Shown here piece after piece: positions 61,001 through 64,000 of a stretch of 64,000 nt of DNA (position 1 is its first letter; every line of letters begins with the position of its first letter). Origin of the DNA: Lingula anatina. Lineage: Eukaryota; Brachiopoda; Lingulata; Lingulida; Lingulidae. Below the pieces are notes generated by a model that worked only from the letters and a program-made list of their open reading frames with translations, did not search any database and was not told where the DNA came from. The translations under genes were made by a program, and so were the position numbers. The stretch lies in contig NW_019774402.1 of NCBI RefSeq assembly GCF_001039355.2, positions 312,428-376,427 on the forward strand. Direction: 5' to 3'.

Positions 61001-63572
61001 AGACCACCTACTAAGCATTATTATGGCATAAACAGCTGCCTGGATTAACTGTCTGCAGTTTTCCTTATGATGGTGGGAGTACTAGCCATAAACCTCATTT
61101 CAGTGATTAAAAGATACAGGCTGAAGTTTGAAAAAAAATTGTAGAAGGGGTAATGCAAAGCATGCACAGAAACTCAAATAAATGCACCAGTGTGGGAAAA
61201 CAGGTTAACTTGCTGAATGGGATTAGAAAATGTGATTTATCAGCAGTTAAGAAAAAAGACTGACAGGTGCCTCTTCATTATTTAATCAATGTAACAAACT
61301 GTACATAATAATAATACATAAAATTTATATCTCTACAAATAACTTTGAATAGGTCTTTGAAAAGTAAAATTATAAGAGCCCAGTCAGGCATGTTTCTTTT
61401 AATCACTCTGTGAGAACATGCTTGGCTACCAGCTAGCTGAAAGAAGCCGATAGAAAGCACATTTACAGATATGATAATGAAACAAAGTGCCTTTGGGTGC
61501 CAATGCAATTCAACTGTGAAAAAGTACCAGCCTATCAACCTCCCACATGATCTTGTATTGATTTCCATGTGCTTCAAGTAGCCTGCCGCCAGTAAAAGTC
61601 TCTGGAGAAGATGGACCCAGCCACTTCCATAATGGGATATGGATACTCACATCGGGATATCCATTAAAACTTATTTATTCATTTGAGAGCTGGGTTTTAC
61701 ATATGCATAATTTTTTCTCAAGGTTAATGTTTACACATATTTATAATAGATTTACATGGGCGTAACTAGGCATACGCACGGATGCACTGTGCGTACAATT
61801 TTTTGGCCATGCATGATATTATTTTATATAAATTTAGTGTATTTTTCACGGAATATAAAAGAAAATCCTCTGCTTATTAAAGTCACTTGTATGTACATAT
61901 CCTCTGTATCAATTGAATAGGCACAATTGTTCTGCCCCCCCCCCCCCCCCCAATAAGAATATTGAAACTTTTTTTTTAATTGCAAAAATATTTCTGACTA
62001 AATGATGATTTTATTATTAATGGAAATTAAGCAGCGATGTGTGGTACATATGCTATAATTACGCTGTCCTTCATCTCTTGCGTTAGTCAACATTTTGCTG
62101 GGAATTTAAAAAATCTGTGCATACAATTTTTAAAGATCTGGTTACGCCCCTGTAGAATGGTGATTAAATGTTTGCGGCAAAATAGATCCAAGTCCCATAG
62201 AACCTCAGCTCACTAATACCCCGTTCACACTACGCTNAAATTGTAATAAGCTTCTCCATCAGCCATTTTGTATTATTTGTACCAATAGCAGCCAAAAACA
62301 GCATTTAAATGTAATAAGGTGTGATGATGGAGTAAGTACTTCCATAATCAATAGATAACAAACACCTCCATGTTTGTTAAATGCCTTATATCTTTAAAAT
62401 GTCCATTCAACAGTGGGGGAAAAAGTGGGGAAAAACAACTACACTTAACTGATACCAAAGAGGCATAAATATATGTATGCACAGACCCTCTCTACAGGAT
62501 ATCATGCTTATTTTCTGTGCAGTTACATGCCTAATATATAAAGACTGCCACCACTGGACTGTAGTGCATCTGGTCCTTATATTGTCAGAAAACAAGACCT
62601 GACAAACTTGGCAGGAGACTTTATTTGAAAAAGTGTGTTTTGCAAAAACAAGAGGTTAGTATATTACATGTACAGAATTTTTTGTCAATGATCCCTACCA
62701 ACAATCTTTTGAACAACAACAACAAAGGAATATGCACATATGGCCGTATACATATATATTTACTTATTGACCAAAGCCACTGCTCTTAAAAAACACTATT
62801 TTTTATGTCTGAAAACTGTCAATGTCTTATGGCACTTTGTCATTTCTAATTCCTGCCAATTACTAGCCAAAGAATCATGGATAATCTGGGATAAGCGGAC
62901 ACTGTCCCATCAATTCCTGCAAAGTAAAAAGGGGTGCAATGTGACAAATTTGCCAGCAGGATCATTCATGCTTCAACAGAGAAGGTAATTTGTTAACACT
63001 GTCCGAGCCTGGAGCCAACCACAAAGACTTTTACTTGTTTGACCATTTATACTGTATAGACAAGAATAACTTATTTTTATCATTTTAATCACTTTCATGA
63101 CTCTCTGAATAGATCTGTAAAGGAAAATAATACTAGTCCTGTGTACGTACTAGCACCAGTAATTTCTCATCTTGGTTGATACCAGACATCTACCTGTACC
63201 TTGTCACTAACAAGACCTAACAAGTCCTGATGCTTAAGTAGTGGGCTATTGTTCACCCCAAGCAATAAGGCAAAACATTATTTTTCATTAACAGATATAC
63301 AAACATTGAAAGAAACAAAAATGTCTGCTTCTTTAAATAAATTCTGTGAATATATAGGACTGCAATTTTTTCCACAGTTAACTCTAGTGGAGGAAAAAAA
63401 GAACAAAATATCCAGATGATAAAAAAAAAGTTCACTCTGGTTAACTTGGGCCAATTTTGACTTTTGCTGAGTTTACACTTACCAAATACCACATGCGGTT
63501 CCAATATGGATCATTAAACTGGACATTTCTTTTAACTCTTTTCTTCACAACTTGCTGCTCCAGCCACTTTAC
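34496..63572 (-). CDS. furin-like: Furin-type proprotein convertase (5' part beyond the window)
   Basis: Minus-strand exons in order: 63572-63483, 54379-54248, 53422-53346, 49708-49620, 48934-48762, 47850-47638, 47128-47028, 45839-45736, 44692-44575, 43257-42956, then either 41782-41441 or 40534-40448, then 34989-34496. The signal peptide and most of the prodomain lie past 64000. Visible parts: prodomain end with autocleavage site KKRVKR|N; S8 kexin-type triad Asp ([14 protein letters not shown]), His ([10 protein letters not shown]), Ser ([15 protein letters not shown]), and oxyanion Asn (WASGNGG); P domain; one Cys-rich furin repeat (10 Cys); membrane span ([15 protein letters not shown] onward); and a tail with YRGL and an acidic cluster ([10 protein letters not shown]). 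Furins cleave RxK/RR sites in secretory proteins in the trans-Golgi and endosomes. All junctions keep frame and no catalytic residue is lost. Confidence 0.97.
34990..40447 (-). other. Last intron of the furin gene
   Basis: 5.5 kb of AT-rich intron. No further Cys-rich repeat exon could be found on the minus strand. A C(n)T(n) homopolymer pair lies at 37660-37677. Confidence 0.55.
40448..40534 (-). CDS. furin-like: Furin alternative exon A (short linker form)
   Basis: 87 bases, phase 1 at both ends, with acceptor TTTACAG and donor G|GTGGGC. It encodes (P)[13 protein letters not shown] and then [16 protein letters not shown]. The first part aligns with the last P-domain strand of human furin (LTKFTLVLYGT). 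Because exon B at 41441-41782 encodes the same strand and has the same phases, A and B look mutually exclusive. Isoform A would have a short 16-residue linker before the Cys-rich region. Confidence 0.85.
41441..41782 (-). CDS. furin-like: Furin alternative exon B (long Thr/Pro linker form, GC donor)
   Basis: 342 bases, phase 1 at both ends. It begins [14 protein letters not shown], the last P-domain strand, and continues into about 95 residues of Thr/Pro/Lys-rich, probably O-glycosylated linker (for example [14 protein letters not shown]). The donor is CAG|GCAAGG, a non-canonical GC site that restores the phase needed to join the terminal exon; no in-frame GT donor was seen nearby. Isoform B would carry a mucin-like stalk between the P domain and the Cys-rich region. 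Confidence 0.85.
44245..44281. repeat. (TG)n microsatellite
   Basis: Imperfect then perfect TG units in a furin intron. Confidence 0.9.
45036..45287. repeat. Diverged ~126-bp tandem repeat in a furin intron
   Basis: Copy 1 from 45036 (GCAGTGCTTTTACAGGCTGA) and copy 2 from 45162 (GAAGTGCATTTACATGCTGT) share several phrases: GAACAT..ATAACAA.CTAACAGC, then GGGACATATTGATC versus GGAACATATTGATC. Confidence 0.7.
45641..45729. repeat. Copy 1 of a ~90-bp dispersed direct repeat
   Basis: Shares AGTGGTTAGCC...ATTCATCTAA...GACATGGAAGACATTGTG with 47219-47308 in the same orientation. This copy abuts the donor side of the furin exon 45736-45839. Confidence 0.75.
47219..47308. repeat. Copy 2 of a ~90-bp dispersed direct repeat
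   Basis: Diverged copy of 45641-45729. The perfectly conserved part is AGACATGGAAGACATTGTG. It lies about 90 bases upstream, in transcript direction, of the furin exon at 47128. Confidence 0.75.
49709..53345 (-). other. Furin intron between the substrate-loop exon and the catalytic His exon
   Basis: A 3.6-kb AT-rich intron. No coding exon or mobile element was recognised. Confidence 0.55.
55026..55069. repeat. (GA)n microsatellite
   Basis: About 22 uninterrupted GA units. Confidence 0.95.
58597..58860. repeat. Duplicated ~130-bp segment around a scaffold N
   Basis: 58597-58729 and 58731-58860 are the same sequence with a small indel (CAGACAAACTATTGAAG versus CAGACAATAAACTATTGAAG). They are joined by the N at 58730. 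Both copies end in the TTCTTTCTTTC repeat, which indicates overlapping contig ends not merged. Confidence 0.92.
58730..58730. other. Scaffold gap placeholder (single N)
   Basis: A single N exactly between two copies of the same sequence. Confidence 0.95.
61755..62152. mobile_element. Non-autonomous DNA transposon relic (MITE-like, terminal inverted repeats)
   Basis: The left end CATGGGCGTAACTAG (61755-61769) and the reverse complement of the right end, CAGGGGCGTAACCAG (62138-62152), match at 13 of 15 positions. CAGGGGCG-type termini recall hAT-like elements, but the flanking 8-mers (TAGATTTA and TAGAATGG) are only a weak target-site duplication. There is no transposase frame inside. An internal phrase (CTGTGCGTACAATTTTT versus CTGTGCATACAATTTTT) occurs near both ends in direct orientation. 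Confidence 0.65.
61935..61951. repeat. Poly(C) tract (17 C)
   Basis: An uninterrupted run of C inside the MITE-like element. It is prone to assembly or length errors. Confidence 0.9.
62237..62237. other. Scaffold gap placeholder (single N)
   Basis: A single N after CACACTACGCT. The flanks were not seen to be duplicates of each other. Confidence 0.85.
63483..63572 (-). CDS. furin-like: Furin exon with prodomain C-terminus and autocleavage site
   Basis: Thirty codons, phase 0 at both ends: [15 protein letters not shown] then [15 protein letters not shown]. It aligns with human furin VQWLEQQVAKRRTKR|DVY. The R-V-K-R site is where the convertase cleaves its own prodomain. The preceding exons lie right of 64000. 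Confidence 0.95.
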
Positions 63573-64000
63573 CTAAAACACACAAAAAATATAACAAACA
63601 TATCAATTGTGTAGTAGTTTGTGGTCATGATGTAAATAATTAAAATTAAAACTATTTACCATATGTATCACATGTGCAGTAATTACAAAGCTTGTCAGTA
63701 AAAAACAAGAAGTCTATAAAACATGCACAGAAACTGAGACTTAAAAACAATGAGGAGAAATTATTTTCATGGACTGTGTCTTAAAAACATAACACGCACC
63801 GCGCTAACAACAGAAAATATCAATTAATTGCATTTCTCCTGAAATTCCCCTCAATTTTCCAACTTACCTAGACCATGGAATACACAATATCTATGAACCT
63901 ACCCTTTACAAGGTCACCATTACTGACATATTGACAATAAAGCAAAAGGTAAAATATATTTTATGCAGTAATGACTGTAAATTCTTACACCTCAATTTAA
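63573..64000 (-). other. Furin intron running off the right edge
   Basis: AT-rich intronic DNA upstream of the prodomain exon. No exon is visible before the window ends. Confidence 0.6.

Larger units (their letters stand above)
54380..63482 (-). other. 9.1-kb furin intron after the prodomain-cleavage exon
   Basis: The largest intron in the window. It contains a (GA)n tract at 55026-55069, a CT-rich tract near 56945-56972, contig joins at 58730 and 62237, the duplicated flank of the first join, a TIR-bounded mobile-element relic at 61755-62152 and a 17-C run at 61935-61951. No exon was recognised. Confidence 0.6.

Noticed and set aside
1-64000. CRISPR arrays, bacterial operons, tRNA or rRNA genes
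   Set aside because: None seen. Regular repeats are microsatellites or duplications, and the window is eukaryotic.

Overview
The window is nuclear DNA of an animal. Genes are split into many short exons bounded by GT/GC-AG splice sites. Introns are AT-rich and full of microsatellites and homopolymers, intergenic gaps are short, and every recognised protein is metazoan (GKAP1, epsilon-COP, a furin-type convertase, an ATP13A1 exon). Compactness, high allelic divergence and the furin and Ig gene styles fit a marine invertebrate, with a mollusc or other lophotrochozoan as the best guess. The sequence alone does not fix the species.

Layout from left to right: (1) 679-843, the last exon of a JmjC/EF-hand gene on +, followed by a complete tandem paralog (2747-5616, 6 exons). 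Both encode ER-luminal proteins ending in HEEL. (2) GKAP1 on - (14602 to about 6362), tail-to-tail with the JmjC gene; its intron 1 contains a scaffold N and a roughly 1.15-kb near-identical duplication that looks like an uncollapsed haplotype, plus an orphan first exon of an unknown gene. (3) COPE on + (14927-18948, 10 exons), head-to-head with GKAP1 across 324 bp. (4) Two tandem secreted or surface-anchored two-Ig-domain genes on + (21799-27049 and 28782-32127), each with five exons and only phase-1 introns. (5) One isolated ATP13A1 exon on - (32498-32652) next to another scaffold N. (6) A large furin-type proprotein convertase gene on -, from its 3' end at 34496 rightward beyond the window, with two apparently mutually exclusive P-domain/linker exons.

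Functional links are mostly secretory-pathway housekeeping: COPI coat (COPE), trans-Golgi protease (furin), ER JmjC proteins, and GKAP1, a Golgi-associated kinase anchor in mammals. No co-regulated system is demonstrated. Four single-base Ns (12090, 32801, 58730, 62237) mark contig joins. At least two are flanked by redundant sequence, so some apparent novelty is assembly structure. The most interesting biological signals are the tandem JmjC-EF-hand-HEEL genes, the tandem GPI/TM-anchored Ig genes, the alternative furin exons with a GC-AG intron, a long intronic hairpin, and a 28-bp perfect palindrome.
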